Below, one piece after another: positions 35,609 through 45,158 of a stretch of 64,000 bases of DNA (its first letter is position 1; each line of letters begins with the position of its first letter). Where the stretch lies: the NCBI RefSeq assembly GCF_017726655.1, contig NZ_CP072308.1, positions 2,238,501-2,302,500 on the forward strand. The letters are read 5' to 3'. This DNA is from Agrobacterium tumefaciens. GTDB taxonomy: Bacteria > Pseudomonadota > Alphaproteobacteria > Rhizobiales > Rhizobiaceae. A program made the position numbers and the translations under genes. The notes below the pieces were generated by a model, which worked only from the letters and a program-made list of their open reading frames with translations, made no database searches and was not told the origin of the DNA.

Positions 35609-38302
35609 ATGCCCAAGTCACTCGACAGTTTCAAATGTCGTTCCGTTCTTACCGTCGATGGTAAGGACTATGTCTATTTCAGCCTGCCCAAGGCCGAAGC
35701 CAATGGCCTGAAGGGCGTTTCCAAGCTGCCCTATTCCATGAAGGTCCTGCTCGAAAACCTGTTGCGTTTCGAAGACGGCCAATCCGTCACCAAGGACCAT
35801 ATTCTGGCGGTTTCCGAATGGCTCAACAACAAGGGCCTCACCGAAAACGAAATCGCCTACCGCCCCGCCCGCGTTCTCATGCAGGACTTCACCGGTGTTC
35901 CGGCCGTGGTCGACCTCGCCGCCATGCGTGATGGTCTCAAGGCTCTCGGTGGCGATCCTGAAAAGATCAATCCGCTGGTTCCGGTCGATCTCGTCATCGA
36001 CCACTCCGTTATCGTTGACGAATTCGGCACGCCGAACGCCTTTGCCCGCAACGTCGAGCTTGAATATGAGCGCAATGGCGAGCGTTATCGCTTCCTGAAA
36101 TGGGGCCAGCAGGCGTTCAAGAACTTCCGCGTTGTTCCCCCGGGCACCGGCATCTGTCACCAGGTCAACCTGGAATATCTCGGCCAGACCGTCTGGACCA
36201 AGGAAGAGGACGGCGAGACCATCGCTTATCCGGATACTTGCGTCGGCACGGACAGCCACACGACCATGATCAATGGCCTCGGCGTTCTCGGTTGGGGCGT
36301 CGGCGGTATCGAGGCAGAGGCTGCCATGCTTGGCCAGCCGGTTTCCATGCTTCTGCCCGAGGTCATCGGCTTCAAGCTGACCGGCAAGGTGAAGGAAGGC
36401 GTAACCGCGACCGACCTCGTCCTGACCGTCGTGCAGATGCTGCGCAAGAAGGGCGTCGTTTCGAAGTTCGTTGAATTCTTCGGCCCCGGCCTTGATTCAA
36501 TGTCTCTGGCCGACCGTGCGACCATTGGCAATATGGGCCCGGAATATGGCGCGACCTGCGGCTTCTTCCCGGTTGACAGCGAAACCATCAATTACCTGAC
36601 GATGTCCGGCCGTGCAAAGGATCGTATTGCCCTGGTGGAAGCCTACTCCAAGGCCCAGGACATGTGGCGCACCGGCGACGGTTCCGACCTCGTCTTTACC
36701 GACACCCTCGAACTCGACCTCGGCGACGTCGTACCGTCCATGGCCGGCCCAAAGCGTCCGGAAGGCCGCCTGCCGCTCGGAACCATTGCGCCGAATTTCG
36801 CGACGGCTCTCGAAAACGACTACAAGAAGCCCGGCCAGCTTTCGAGCCGCTACGCTGTCGAAGGCGAGGACTTTGATCTTGGTCACGGCGATGTGGCGAT
36901 TGCCGCCATCACCTCCTGCACCAACACGTCCAATCCCTCCGTCCTCATCGCGGCCGGCCTTCTTGCCCGCAATGCGGTTGCCAAGGGACTGACCTCCAAG
37001 CCATGGGTGAAGACATCGCTCGCGCCCGGAAGCCAAGTGGTTGCCGAATATCTCGACAAGTCGGGTCTGCAGAAGGACCTCGATGCGATCGGCTTCAACC
37101 TCGTCGGCTTCGGCTGCACGACCTGTATCGGTAACTCCGGCCCGCTGCCGGCGCCGATTTCCAAGACGATCAACGACAAAGGCCTCATTGCTGCCGGCGT
37201 TCTCTCCGGCAACCGCAACTTCGAAGGCCGTATCTCGCCGGACGTGCAGGCGAACTATCTGGCATCTCCGCCCCTCGTTGTTGCTTACGCCCTTGCTGGT
37301 ACGGTCCAGAAGGACCTGACCAAGGAGCCGATTGGCAATGATAAGGACGGCAACCCGGTCTATCTCAAGGACATCTGGCCGACCTCCAAGGAGATTCAGG
37401 AGTTCATCCTGAAATACGTCACCCGCGAACTTTACGAGACGAAGTACGCCGACGTGTTCAAGGGCGATGAGAACTGGCAGGCCGTTCAGGTGCCGCCGGG
37501 TCAGACCTATGCCTGGGACGACAATTCGACCTATGTCCAGAACCCACCCTACTTTGTGGGCATGGGCAAGACGGGTTCGGGTCTCAAGAATATCAAGGGC
37601 GCGCGCGTCCTCGGTCTCTTCGGTGACAAGATCACGACCGACCATATTTCTCCGGCGGGTTCGATCAAGGCGGCATCGCCTGCCGGTGCCTATCTCACCG
37701 AGCATGGCGTTGGTGTTGCGGACTTCAACCAGTACGGCACGCGTCGTGGCAACCACGAAGTGATGATGCGCGGCACTTTTGCCAACATCCGTATTCGTAA
37801 CCACATGCTCGGCCCGAACGGCAAGGAAGGTGGCTACACCATTCACTATCCTTCCAAGGAAGAAATGTCGATCTATGACGCGGCCATGAAGTACAAGGCC
37901 GAGGGCGTTCCGCTTGTCATCTTTGCAGGTGTCGAATATGGCAACGGCTCGTCCCGCGACTGGGCGGCCAAGGGCACCAACCTGCTCGGCGTCAAGGCGG
38001 TCATCGCGCAGTCCTTTGAACGTATTCACCGTTCGAACCTGGTCGGCATGGGCGTTGTGCCCTTCGTTTTCGAAGAGGGAACGTCCTGGGCAAGCCTCGA
38101 CCTCAAGGGCGATGAAATCGTCGAGATCGACGGTCTCGAAGGCGAGATCAAGCCGCGTGAAAAGAAGATCGCCAAGATCACTTACAGCGACGGAACGGTG
38201 AAGGAGGTTCCGCTTCTCTGCCGCATCGATACGCTTGATGAGGTGATCTATATGAACAATGGCGGCATTCTGCAGACTGTTCTGCGCGACCTCGCAGCCT
38301 GA
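35609..38302 (+). CDS. acnA: Aconitate hydratase A
   Basis: TCA-cycle enzyme that isomerises citrate to isocitrate using a 4Fe-4S cluster. The 897-residue protein has the AcnA layout, with cluster cysteines in [10 protein letters not shown] and [10 protein letters not shown] and the swivel domain late in the chain. Substrate-binding residues are seen in DSHTTM and [10 protein letters not shown]. Apo-aconitases of this family can bind RNA, but no such role is shown here. ATG 35609 follows a leader with a predicted multi-branch fold. A clean terminator lies 15 bases after the stop. Confidence 0.98.
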   Translation: MPKSLDSFKCRSVLTVDGKDYVYFSLPKAEANGLKGVSKLPYSMKVLLENLLRFEDGQSVTKDHILAVSEWLNNKGLTENEIAYRPARVLMQDFTGVPAVVDLAAMRDGLKALGGDPEKINPLVPVDLVIDHSVIVDEFGTPNAFARNVELEYERNGERYRFLKWGQQAFKNFRVVPPGTGICHQVNLEYLGQTVWTKEEDGETIAYPDTCVGTDSHTTMINGLGVLGWGVGGIEAEAAMLGQPVSMLLPEVIGFKLTGKVKEGVTATDLVLTVVQMLRKKGVVSKFVEFFGPGLDSMSLADRATIGNMGPEYGATCGFFPVDSETINYLTMSGRAKDRIALVEAYSKAQDMWRTGDGSDLVFTDTLELDLGDVVPSMAGPKRPEGRLPLGTIAPNFATALENDYKKPGQLSSRYAVEGEDFDLGHGDVAIAAITSCTNTSNPSVLIAAGLLARNAVAKGLTSKPWVKTSLAPGSQVVAEYLDKSGLQKDLDAIGFNLVGFGCTTCIGNSGPLPAPISKTINDKGLIAAGVLSGNRNFEGRISPDVQANYLASPPLVVAYALAGTVQKDLTKEPIGNDKDGNPVYLKDIWPTSKEIQEFILKYVTRELYETKYADVFKGDENWQAVQVPPGQTYAWDDNSTYVQNPPYFVGMGKTGSGLKNIKGARVLGLFGDKITTDHISPAGSIKAASPAGAYLTEHGVGVADFNQYGTRRGNHEVMMRGTFANIRIRNHMLGPNGKEGGYTIHYPSKEEMSIYDAAMKYKAEGVPLVIFAGVEYGNGSSRDWAAKGTNLLGVKAVIAQSFERIHRSNLVGMGVVPFVFEEGTSWASLDLKGDEIVEIDGLEGEIKPREKKIAKITYSDGTVKEVPLLCRIDTLDEVIYMNNGGILQTVLRDLAA

Positions 38303-38316
38303 TGTTTGATGGGTGA

Positions 38317-38346
38317 AGACGCCGGGAGCGATCCCGGCGTCTTTCC
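38317..38346 (+). terminator. Terminator of acnA
   Basis: AGACGCCGGGA and TCCCGGCGTCT form a perfect 11-bp stem with a GCGA loop, followed by TT. It starts 15 bases after the acnA stop. Confidence 0.75.
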
Positions 38347-38489
38347 ATTTTGCGACGCTTTTTTGTGATGCTCGCTCACCCCTTCGTGACTTTCTATTGA
38401 AGGGCAATCGACGTTATTTTCCGGTTTACATCCCGGCAGGATTGATTGCATCAATTCGTGTGGATATGGCCCGGACAAAGGTTTTTGTA

Positions 38490-39230
38490 ATGCCCCTGAA
38501 ATTCCCCCTGTCGATATGTCTTCTCGGCACGCTTCTCGCCACCTCCGCGCAGGCGCAGGAGGCCCTGAAGGGCGTTGTCGAATTGTTCACATCGCAGGGA
38601 TGCGCCTCGTGCCCGCCGGCGGATGAGGCCTTGCGAAAGATGATCCAGAAGGGCGACGTTGTCGGTCTTTCCTACCATGTCGATTACTGGAACTATCTGG
38701 GCTGGACGGATTCGCTGGCGTCGAAGGAAAATACCGACCGCCAATATGGCTATATGCGCGCGCTGGGTCGCAACGGGGTCTATACGCCTCAGGCGATCCT
38801 GAACGGGCGCGACCACGTCAAGGGCGCGGATGTGCGCGGTATCTATGATCGCCTCGACGCCTTCAAGCGCGAGGGCAAAGGCCTGAGCGTGCCGGTTTCG
38901 TCAAAATTTGCCGGTGATGAGGTGGAAATCGACATTGGCGCCGGTCGTGGCAAGGCCGATGTCGTCGTGGCCTATTTCACCCGCGAGCAGACGGTCGATG
39001 TTCAAAAGGGCGATAATCAGGGTAAGAAGATTTCCTATTGGCACAGCGTCTATGACGTGCAGACGGTCGGCATGTGGGACGGATCGGCCATGACCGTGAA
39101 ACTTCCGGCCAGCGTTGTGGCCAAAGTCAAGAAGGGCGGTTGCGCCGTTCTGTTGCAGACCGCCAATGCCGGCGGTGATCCCGCGGCAATTGTCGGCGCA
39201 AGCATTCTCTTGGGGAACGAAAATCCGTAA
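38490..39230 (+). CDS. DUF1223 secreted thioredoxin-like protein
   Basis: Predicted periplasmic protein of 246 residues. A signal peptide (MPLKFPLSICLLGTLLATSAQA) precedes a DUF1223 domain with a thioredoxin-like fold. Its redox-type motif is SQGCASCPPAD, a CxxC, and it is followed by YHVDYWNYLGWTDSLAS and YTPQAILNGRDHV, both typical of the family. Function is unknown; a disulfide-related role is plausible from the CxxC only. The frame can be extended to 38313, and ATG 38466 is an alternative start that keeps the signal peptide. It is monocistronic. A G-rich hairpin follows the stop. Confidence 0.85.
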   Translation: MPLKFPLSICLLGTLLATSAQAQEALKGVVELFTSQGCASCPPADEALRKMIQKGDVVGLSYHVDYWNYLGWTDSLASKENTDRQYGYMRALGRNGVYTPQAILNGRDHVKGADVRGIYDRLDAFKREGKGLSVPVSSKFAGDEVEIDIGAGRGKADVVVAYFTREQTVDVQKGDNQGKKISYWHSVYDVQTVGMWDGSAMTVKLPASVVAKVKKGGCAVLLQTANAGGDPAAIVGASILLGNENP

Positions 39231-39607
39231 TCGCCGCTCTGGCGATGGAAGATCCGGTCCGGGCATTGGGGGCTGGGGGTAAAGGGTCAATGCACCGGAC
39301 CGGGTCATCTTGGTGCCTAGGCATCAATTGACGATAGGACTATTCCATTCAATTCAGGCCATGGTTTGACCGAAATACGGCGGGCCCGATGAAAATGGTT
39401 GCCTAAATGGTTACCATTCTTAACCCCTGCTTTCGACTTCGGCAGAGAAGAGCAGGCGTTTTCCCCATTCTCAATGCAATCTGGGTACTGATGACTTCGT
39501 GGCGTGGATCCAACGCTTCCTGATAGGCAAAGGTGCGCAAAGGCTTGCAATTTCGCCCCCCAAAGCTCACACTGCATTGATGATTTGGGTGGAATCGGAG
39601 GTTTTGG
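39231..39607. other. Intergenic region with a strong hairpin and G-quadruplex motif
   Basis: About 377 bases without a gene. The first part holds the hairpin at 39254-39303, whose loop and 5' arm contain a G-quadruplex pattern. The rest must carry the promoter of the DUF2794 gene; a GGAG ribosome site lies before 39608. No small ORF here is convincing. Confidence 0.6.
39254..39303 (+). ncRNA. Predicted hairpin with embedded G-quadruplex motif
   Basis: CCGGTCCGG-GCATTG (39254-39268) pairs with CAATGC-A-CCGGACCGG (39288-39303) with a one-base bulge, a 15-bp stem. The 5' arm and loop read as four G-runs of 3, 5, 5 and 3 (39261-39286) separated by CATT, CT and TAAA, which fits the canonical G-quadruplex pattern on the plus strand. 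Hairpin and quadruplex would compete. No T-run follows. Role unknown. Confidence 0.45.
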
Positions 39608-40000
39608 ATGACCGATCAACCGGATGTGCAGCAGGTGCAGACCGCTTCACGCGACAGTTCCACCGTTATCGATCTCCGCGAATACAAGAAAAATAAAGAC
39701 CCTCTGCCGGTCACCTTTCATCGCCGCGAACTCGACGCGATCCTGCGGATTTACGGCCGTATGGTGGGCGAAGGCGAGTGGCGTGATTACGCCATCGATC
39801 ATCTGAAGGAAAAGGCCGTGTTCTCGGTCTTCAAGCGTTCGGGTGAAATGCCGCTCTACAGGATAGAGAAAAATCCCAAGCTGGCGGCCAAGCAGGGCGC
39901 TTATTGTGTGGTGAATGTGAACGGGCGCATCCTGAAGCGCGGGCACGATTTGCCGCAGGTCCTCAAGGTGTTCGACAAGGTTCTGAAACTGATCGAGTGA
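39608..40000 (+). CDS. DUF2794 protein
   Basis: Cytoplasmic protein of 130 residues from an alphaproteobacterial family of unknown function. It has VTFHRRELDAILRIYGRMVGEGEWRDYAIDHL and FKRSGEMPLYRIEKNP, and ends in a compact basic region with GRILKRGHDLPQVLKVFDKVLKLI. The N-terminal 25 residues are polar and probably disordered. It is conserved as a single gene, here between the G-rich hairpin and ybhL. A bidirectional terminator follows. No catalytic motif is visible. Confidence 0.85.
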   Translation: MTDQPDVQQVQTASRDSSTVIDLREYKKNKDPLPVTFHRRELDAILRIYGRMVGEGEWRDYAIDHLKEKAVFSVFKRSGEMPLYRIEKNPKLAAKQGAYCVVNVNGRILKRGHDLPQVLKVFDKVLKLIE

Positions 40001-40068
40001 AAGGTCGCTGGCCCATCTACCGGTGTCGTGGCGGCGCCAGGATCAAATCGACCAAAACCAGGTCAAAC

Positions 40069-40095
40069 AAAAAAGGCGGCCAAGCGGCCGCCTTT
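40069..40095. terminator. Bidirectional terminator
   Basis: GGCGGCC and GGCCGCC pair around an AAGC loop, with an A-run on one side and TTT on the other. It serves the convergent DUF2794 and ybhL genes. Confidence 0.8.
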
Positions 40096-40123
40096 CGTAT
40101 CTCTGTAACGAGGACTCTTGTCC

Positions 40124-40861
40124 TTAGTCGTCGCGGTTCCCGAGGAACTGCAGAAGGAAGGTAAAGAGGTTGATGAAGTCGAGGTAGAGCGTCAGTGCGC
40201 CCATGATGGCCTTGCGACCGGCGACAGCGACATCATCCGCATCGAAATACATTTCCTTGATCTTCTGCGTGTCATAGGCAGTGAGACCAGCAAAGATCAG
40301 CACGCCGATCGCGGAGATTGCGAACTGCAGGGCAGATGATGCCAGGAAAATGTTGACGATGGACGCAATGATCAGGCCGAACAGACCCATGATCAGGAAG
40401 GAACCCATGCCGGACAGGTCCTTCTTGGTCGTGTAGCCGTACAGCGAGAGCGCGCCGAACGAAGCAGCGGTCACGAAGAACGTCTGAACGATGCTCTGGC
40501 CGGTGTAGACCATGAAGATCGAGGAGAGCGAAACGCCCATCAGCGCCGCATAGACCCAGAATGTCGTCTGGGCAGCGGAAACACTCATGTTCTGGATGCG
40601 GAAGCTAAGGAAGAAAACCAGCGCCAGCGGTGCCAGCATCACGACCCAGCGAAGCGGGGAGGCAAAAAGCAGCTGGGCAAAAGCTTCATTTGAAGCGGCA
40701 AGCGTGTATGTGCCAAACGCCGCAACGCCCGTGATGACCAGAGCCAGCGCCATCAGGTTATAAACCTTGAGCATGTAGGCGCGAAGACCTTCGTCGATCA
40801 TCGCACCAGATTGTGCACGCGTCTGCGCCATCCGGTTCTGGTAGTTATTAAAGTCAGCCAT
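40124..40861 (-). CDS. ybhL: Bax inhibitor-1/YccA-family membrane protein (YbhL)
   Basis: Integral membrane protein of 245 residues with about seven helices, from the BI-1/TMBIM family. Family members act as pH-sensitive calcium leak channels (shown for a Bacillus homologue) or interact with the FtsH/HflKC protease (YccA). Features seen here are RAYMLKVYNLMALALVITGVAAF at the start, a loop with GLIIASIVNIFLASSALQF, and the family C-terminal ALTLYLDFINLFTFLLQFLGNR. The gene lies immediately downstream of a ybhL-type structured leader. Physiological role in this organism is not known. Confidence 0.92.
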   Translation of the reverse strand: MADFNNYQNRMAQTRAQSGAMIDEGLRAYMLKVYNLMALALVITGVAAFGTYTLAASNEAFAQLLFASPLRWVVMLAPLALVFFLSFRIQNMSVSAAQTTFWVYAALMGVSLSSIFMVYTGQSIVQTFFVTAASFGALSLYGYTTKKDLSGMGSFLIMGLFGLIIASIVNIFLASSALQFAISAIGVLIFAGLTAYDTQKIKEMYFDADDVAVAGRKAIMGALTLYLDFINLFTFLLQFLGNRDD

Positions 40862-40874
40862 TGTTTCCTCTTTT

Positions 40875-40930
40875 GAGCTCCGTAATTGCTACGGTGTCGG
40901 GATACCTCCCGGGCGCCGCTGCGGAGCTTC
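40875..40930 (-). ncRNA. ybhL leader RNA
   Basis: On the minus strand, AGCTCCG at the 5' end pairs with CGGAGCT at the 3' end, enclosing an inner CGGGAGGTATCCCG hairpin. The element ends 13 bases before the YbhL start. This position and shape fit the ybhL motif, a leader known from Rhizobiales with unknown ligand. No terminator is seen downstream. Confidence 0.75.
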
Positions 40931-41079
40931 AGCAAGCCTGCTTGAGAATATGATGGCAGAACGTGTTCGATACAAGGCCTTTTGCGGTCGAAAAAACACC
41001 ATATGCGCGAAAACCGCTCACGTTTTGGCGATCATTACCAGGAATTAATCGCTAAAGTTAAACGGTGCACAACCGATGG

Positions 41080-43641
41080 TCACTCGCCTGCCTGGCGCAG
41101 AACCGGCGCCGCTTTCTGCCCGAGAATGCGCCATGTGCCGATGAGGCCGATGCCCACGGTCATGACGAGCGCAGCGACGAGCGTTCCGATCGCCACATCC
41201 GGCAGGAAGCTGGAGGGCAGCTTCATGATGCGGGCGATCACGAACCAGGCGGACACACCGCCGGCAAAAAGCGCGAAGATGGCGGTGGCGAGGCCGAGGA
41301 TCATATATTCGTAGGAGAACGCGCGGATCAGCATGTTCCGCGTGCCGCCCAGCGTTTTGAGGATGACGGCATCATGCGTGCGGGCGCGGTTGCCGGCCGC
41401 AAGTGCACCGGCGAGAACCAGAACAGACGCAATCAGCGCGACAGCGGCTGCCGCGCGGATGGCGGTCGCGAGCTGGCCGACGAGCCGGTTGACGACATCG
41501 AGCGCATCCTTCACGCGGACGCTTGTGATCGTCGGATAGGTATTTGTCACGGCGCGCAGAATCCGGCCTTCGTCGGCTGCGGATGCGGAAGGGTCGGCGA
41601 GCGTCGCCAGCCACGCGTGCGGCGCGCCGCGAAACGTGTTCGGCGAAAAGACCATGACGAAATTGATCGACAGCGATTCCCATTCCACGTTGCGCAGATT
41701 GGCGATTTTGGCCGTGATGCTGCGGCCAAGGACATTGACGGTGACACTGTCGCCGATCTTGAGGCCCAGATCACCGGCCTCCTTGGCTGCAAATGATACC
41801 AGCGGTTCGCCGGAGTAATCGGGAGCCCACCATGTCCCCTCCGTCAACGTCGCGTTTTCGGGAATGATTTCGGAATAGGTAATGCCGCGGTCGCCACGCA
41901 GAACCCAGCGGCCTGATGACGGGACATCCATTTTGGTCACATCCTGTCCATTGAGGGCAAGGATGCGGCCGCGGAGCATGGGCACTTCCGTCAGGGTGCC
42001 GGCTGGCGCTTCGCGCTTCAGCAGGTCGCGGAAGCCCTGAACCTCGGAGCCCTGAATATCGACGAAGAAGAAATTCGGCGCCTTTTCCGGCAGGCTGTCC
42101 GTCAGTTCGCGGCGCAGATTGCCGTCGATCAGCGTCAGCGTCACCAGCAGCGTCAGGCCAAGGCCGAGCGAGAGAACCACCGAGGGCGTGAGGGCGCCCG
42201 GCCTGTGAATATTGCCGATCGCCAGACGAAGGGCTGCCGAATGGACCCGCGGGCTGCGTTTGGCAATGGCCTTCACGCCCGAGGCGACGAGCCGCAACAC
42301 CACGAAGGCAAAGGCGATGGCGCCAAGGAAAACCGATGCGATGAAACGGTCTTCCGCCGAAAAGATGGCAAGTGCTGCGAGCGCCGCCAGAAGCATGACC
42401 GTTGCCGCCAGATAAGGCCATGACGGCCAGCGGCCTTCTTCAAAACCCTGTTCGCGGAAAAGTGCCGTTGCCGGCACTTCACGTGCCTGACCGAGCGGCA
42501 CGATGGCAAAGGCGAGCGTGGTCACCAGCCCAAAAAGGGCGGCAAGGCCAAGGGCTCCGGGATAGAAGACGAGTTCGGCCGGGACGGGCAGCACGCCTTC
42601 GAGAAAACGCATGGCGACAAGCGGCGCGACGGCGCCAACCGCAAGGCCGATAACGATACCAACGGCAGCGATGAAAGCGATCTGGAAGAGATAGGTCATG
42701 GTGACCACGGAGGCCGGCGCGCCCAGGCATTTCAGCGAGGCAATTGTCGTTCGCTTGGAATCGAGGAAAGCGCGCACGGCGTTGGCGACGCCGACACCGC
42801 CGACGATGAGGGCAGTCAAACCCACCAGCGTCAGGAATTGCGAGAAACGGTTGACGTTATCGGTCAGCGAGGGCGCTGCGCGATCGCTGGTGCGAATTGA
42901 CCAACCGGCGTCAGGAAAGGCCTTGTTGGCCGCGTCCGTCACGGTTGACCGTGCTGCCGGGTCGTTCAGCTTGATCTTATAGGCATGTTCGACAAGGCTG
43001 CCGGTCTGGACAAGACCGGACGCAAAAAGCGCATCACGGCTGACCATCAGTCTTGGGGCAAAACCGAAACCATCCGAGAGGGCATCCGGCTCATCGACAA
43101 CGGTGCCGGTCAGTCTCAGCTTCACATTTCCGAGCAGGACTTCATCGCCGACCTTGATGCCGAGCCGCTCCAGCAGCAGCGGTGCGGCGATCGCACCATA
43201 GGCATCACCGTTTGCCGCCAGAAGCTCGCTCAGCGGCCGGGTGGGTTCCGATGTAAACGTGCCGTAGAGGGGATAAGCTCCGTCGACCGCCTTCACTTCT
43301 GCCAATGTCTGCTCTGATCCATCGGCGAGACGTGCCATGGAGCGCGTCCCGGTGGAGACCGCAACGGTGCCAAGCCTGTCGAGATAAGACCGCTCTTCCT
43401 GTGTCGCCTCCCTGTTGCGCAGCTCGAAGCGCACATCGCCCGCCAGAATGGACTGGCCTTCGGTGGCGATGGCGCTGGTGACGGCGCGCGAGACGGAATT
43501 GACGGCGGCAATGGCGCCCGTTCCAAGTGCGATACAGGCGAGAAAAATGTAAAAACCCCGAAGGCCGCCACGAATTTCCCGTCGCGCCAGTCGAGCCGCA
43601 TTTCTGATATTGGAGAACGACGGAAATACAGATCCCATCAT
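41080..43641 (-). CDS. FtsX-type ABC transporter permease (YbbP-like)
   Basis: Large inner membrane permease of 853 residues. It has an N-terminal helix, a big periplasmic domain, a central block of helices, a second periplasmic domain and three C-terminal helices, that is, the duplicated FtsX/MacB-like layout of YbbP. Its ATPase partner lies directly upstream and overlaps by four bases. With the divergent esterase tesA this is the widely conserved ybbAP-tesA cluster. The substrate is not established, and lipid-linked or lipoprotein handling is the usual suggestion. Confidence 0.9.
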   Translation of the reverse strand: MMGSVFPSFSNIRNAARLARREIRGGLRGFYIFLACIALGTGAIAAVNSVSRAVTSAIATEGQSILAGDVRFELRNREATQEERSYLDRLGTVAVSTGTRSMARLADGSEQTLAEVKAVDGAYPLYGTFTSEPTRPLSELLAANGDAYGAIAAPLLLERLGIKVGDEVLLGNVKLRLTGTVVDEPDALSDGFGFAPRLMVSRDALFASGLVQTGSLVEHAYKIKLNDPAARSTVTDAANKAFPDAGWSIRTSDRAAPSLTDNVNRFSQFLTLVGLTALIVGGVGVANAVRAFLDSKRTTIASLKCLGAPASVVTMTYLFQIAFIAAVGIVIGLAVGAVAPLVAMRFLEGVLPVPAELVFYPGALGLAALFGLVTTLAFAIVPLGQAREVPATALFREQGFEEGRWPSWPYLAATVMLLAALAALAIFSAEDRFIASVFLGAIAFAFVVLRLVASGVKAIAKRSPRVHSAALRLAIGNIHRPGALTPSVVLSLGLGLTLLVTLTLIDGNLRRELTDSLPEKAPNFFFVDIQGSEVQGFRDLLKREAPAGTLTEVPMLRGRILALNGQDVTKMDVPSSGRWVLRGDRGITYSEIIPENATLTEGTWWAPDYSGEPLVSFAAKEAGDLGLKIGDSVTVNVLGRSITAKIANLRNVEWESLSINFVMVFSPNTFRGAPHAWLATLADPSASAADEGRILRAVTNTYPTITSVRVKDALDVVNRLVGQLATAIRAAAAVALIASVLVLAGALAAGNRARTHDAVILKTLGGTRNMLIRAFSYEYMILGLATAIFALFAGGVSAWFVIARIMKLPSSFLPDVAIGTLVAALVMTVGIGLIGTWRILGQKAAPVLRQAGE

Positions 43642-44348
43642 GCCGATACCGCCCGTGCCATCTGCGGGCGGGCGCTGTCACCCTCAATTTCGCCGGAACG
43701 CACCTTGATCTGCCGGGAGCATCGGGCCGCAAGCGACGGATCGTGAGTGACGAGGACCATCGTCATGCCGCGCTCGGCCTGCTTGGCAAAAAGCAGATCG
43801 GCGATCTGCCTGCCCGTGTCGGTATCGAGGTTACCGGTCGGTTCGTCGGCGATGAGAACGGCCGGTGAGGGGGCAAGGGCGCGGGCGATGGCGACGCGCT
43901 GCTGTTCGCCGCCCGAGAGCTGGCCGGGATAGTGATTGAGCCGCTCGCCAAGACCGACGGCGACGAGCTCGCGCTTGGCGATGTCAAAGGGGTTGGCGAC
44001 GTTGGCAAGTTCAAGCGGAACGGCGACGTTTTCAAGCGCCGTCATGTTGGCGATGAGGTGGAAGGACTGGAAAACAATGCCGATGTTGCGGCCGCGAAAA
44101 TCGGCCAGCGCATCCTCGCCGAGCTTGTGCAGCTCGGTATCGGCGATGATGATTTCGCCGCTGTCCAGCCTTTCAAGGCCGGCCAGCACCATCAGAAGTG
44201 TGGATTTGCCTGAGCCGGAGGGGCCGACGATGCCGACTGCCTCGCTCTCTCCGATGGAAAGATCGATATTTTTGAGAACGTGAACGGAGGCGGCGGCATT
44301 GCCGAGCGTGAGGTCGGCTTTCTTCAGCTCTATGATGCTTTTCGTCAC
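43638..44348 (-). CDS. ABC transporter ATP-binding protein (YbbA-like)
   Basis: ATPase partner of the following FtsX-type permease. It has 236 residues of the MacB/LolD/YbbA group, with Walker [10 protein letters not shown], signature [15 protein letters not shown], Walker [12 protein letters not shown] and H-loop VTHDPSL. The family traits NLDTDTG and [10 protein letters not shown] are present. The start at 44348 is 91 bases from the divergent tesA start, so shared regulation is possible. The stop overlaps the permease start by four bases. Confidence 0.93.
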   Translation of the reverse strand: MTKSIIELKKADLTLGNAAASVHVLKNIDLSIGESEAVGIVGPSGSGKSTLLMVLAGLERLDSGEIIIADTELHKLGEDALADFRGRNIGIVFQSFHLIANMTALENVAVPLELANVANPFDIAKRELVAVGLGERLNHYPGQLSGGEQQRVAIARALAPSPAVLIADEPTGNLDTDTGRQIADLLFAKQAERGMTMVLVTHDPSLAARCSRQIKVRSGEIEGDSARPQMARAVSA

Positions 44349-44439
44349 AATTCTCGTTCCTATATAGGGTGATGAAACGGTCTGGCGGTCTATGCGTTCG
44401 GTGTTTCACGACAATGGAAACCAAGTTAGGAAAGCCGTG

Positions 44440-45090
44440 ATGAGATTTAAAGCTGCCCTGTTTCACTTCATCGTCATAATCGCAGGCGCGCTTTCCGTCG
44501 TTTCCGCGTCGGCTCAGGAGCGGACATTGCAACTCGTCGGCTTCGGCGACAGCCTGATGGCTGGTTATCAACTTCCTCCGACCGACAGCTACACCGCCCA
44601 GCTTGAAGCCGCGTTAAAGGCCAAGGGCATGAAGGTTACCATCACCAACGCCGGTGTCTCCGGTGATACCTCCTCGGGCGGTCTGGCGCGGGCAGAGTGG
44701 TCCGTTCCCGATGGCACCGATGGCGTCATTCTGGAACTCGGCGCAAACGACGCGCTGCGGGGCATCCCGCCTGAGCAGACCGAGAAAAACCTCGATGCGA
44801 TCATCTCCGGTTTTCAGAAACGCAACATAGCCGTGTTGCTGGTCGGCATTATGGCGCCGCCGAACATGGGCGACGACTATGCCAAGCGTTTCAATCCAAT
44901 TTTTCAGAGGCTCGCCCAAAAATACAGCCTTCCGCTCTACCCCTTCTTTCTGGATGGCGTGGTGACTGATGATGCGTTGAAACTGGATGACAAGATGCAT
45001 CCCAACACCAAGGGTGTAGCGATGATGGTCGAGAAATCTTTGCCGGCTGTTGAAAGCTTCATCAAGACAATCGGTGCGCAAAAAAAATAA
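44440..45090 (+). CDS. tesA: Periplasmic GDSL esterase / lysophospholipase
   Basis: SGNH-fold hydrolase of 216 residues with a signal peptide ending near ASAQ. Block I is GFGDSLMAGYQL with the nucleophilic Ser, the Gly and Asn blocks are seen in NAGVSGDTSSGG and ELGANDAL, and the Asp-His pair lies in DDKMHPN. E. coli TesA (thioesterase I, protease I) cleaves acyl thioesters and lysophospholipids in the periplasm. The frame is open from 44392, but ATG 44440 (a GTG lies one codon before) begins a good signal peptide. It is divergent from ybbAP, the usual genomic partner. Confidence 0.93.
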   Translation: MRFKAALFHFIVIIAGALSVVSASAQERTLQLVGFGDSLMAGYQLPPTDSYTAQLEAALKAKGMKVTITNAGVSGDTSSGGLARAEWSVPDGTDGVILELGANDALRGIPPEQTEKNLDAIISGFQKRNIAVLLVGIMAPPNMGDDYAKRFNPIFQRLAQKYSLPLYPFFLDGVVTDDALKLDDKMHPNTKGVAMMVEKSLPAVESFIKTIGAQKK

Positions 45091-45158
45091 GCACTTGCGC
45101 CGGTGTGCATTGCATGATTCGCTATGATTGTTCTGCCAAGAGATTCGGGGAGCTCGCC

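Noticed and set aside
36497..38407. A 636-codon frame on the minus strand over acnA
   Set aside because: Antisense to aconitase, which has full family motifs; the frame has no recognisable domain and runs through the acnA terminator.
39499..39696. A 65-codon plus-strand frame before and into the DUF2794 gene
   Set aside because: It overlaps the real DUF2794 start in another frame and has no ribosome site or family resemblance.
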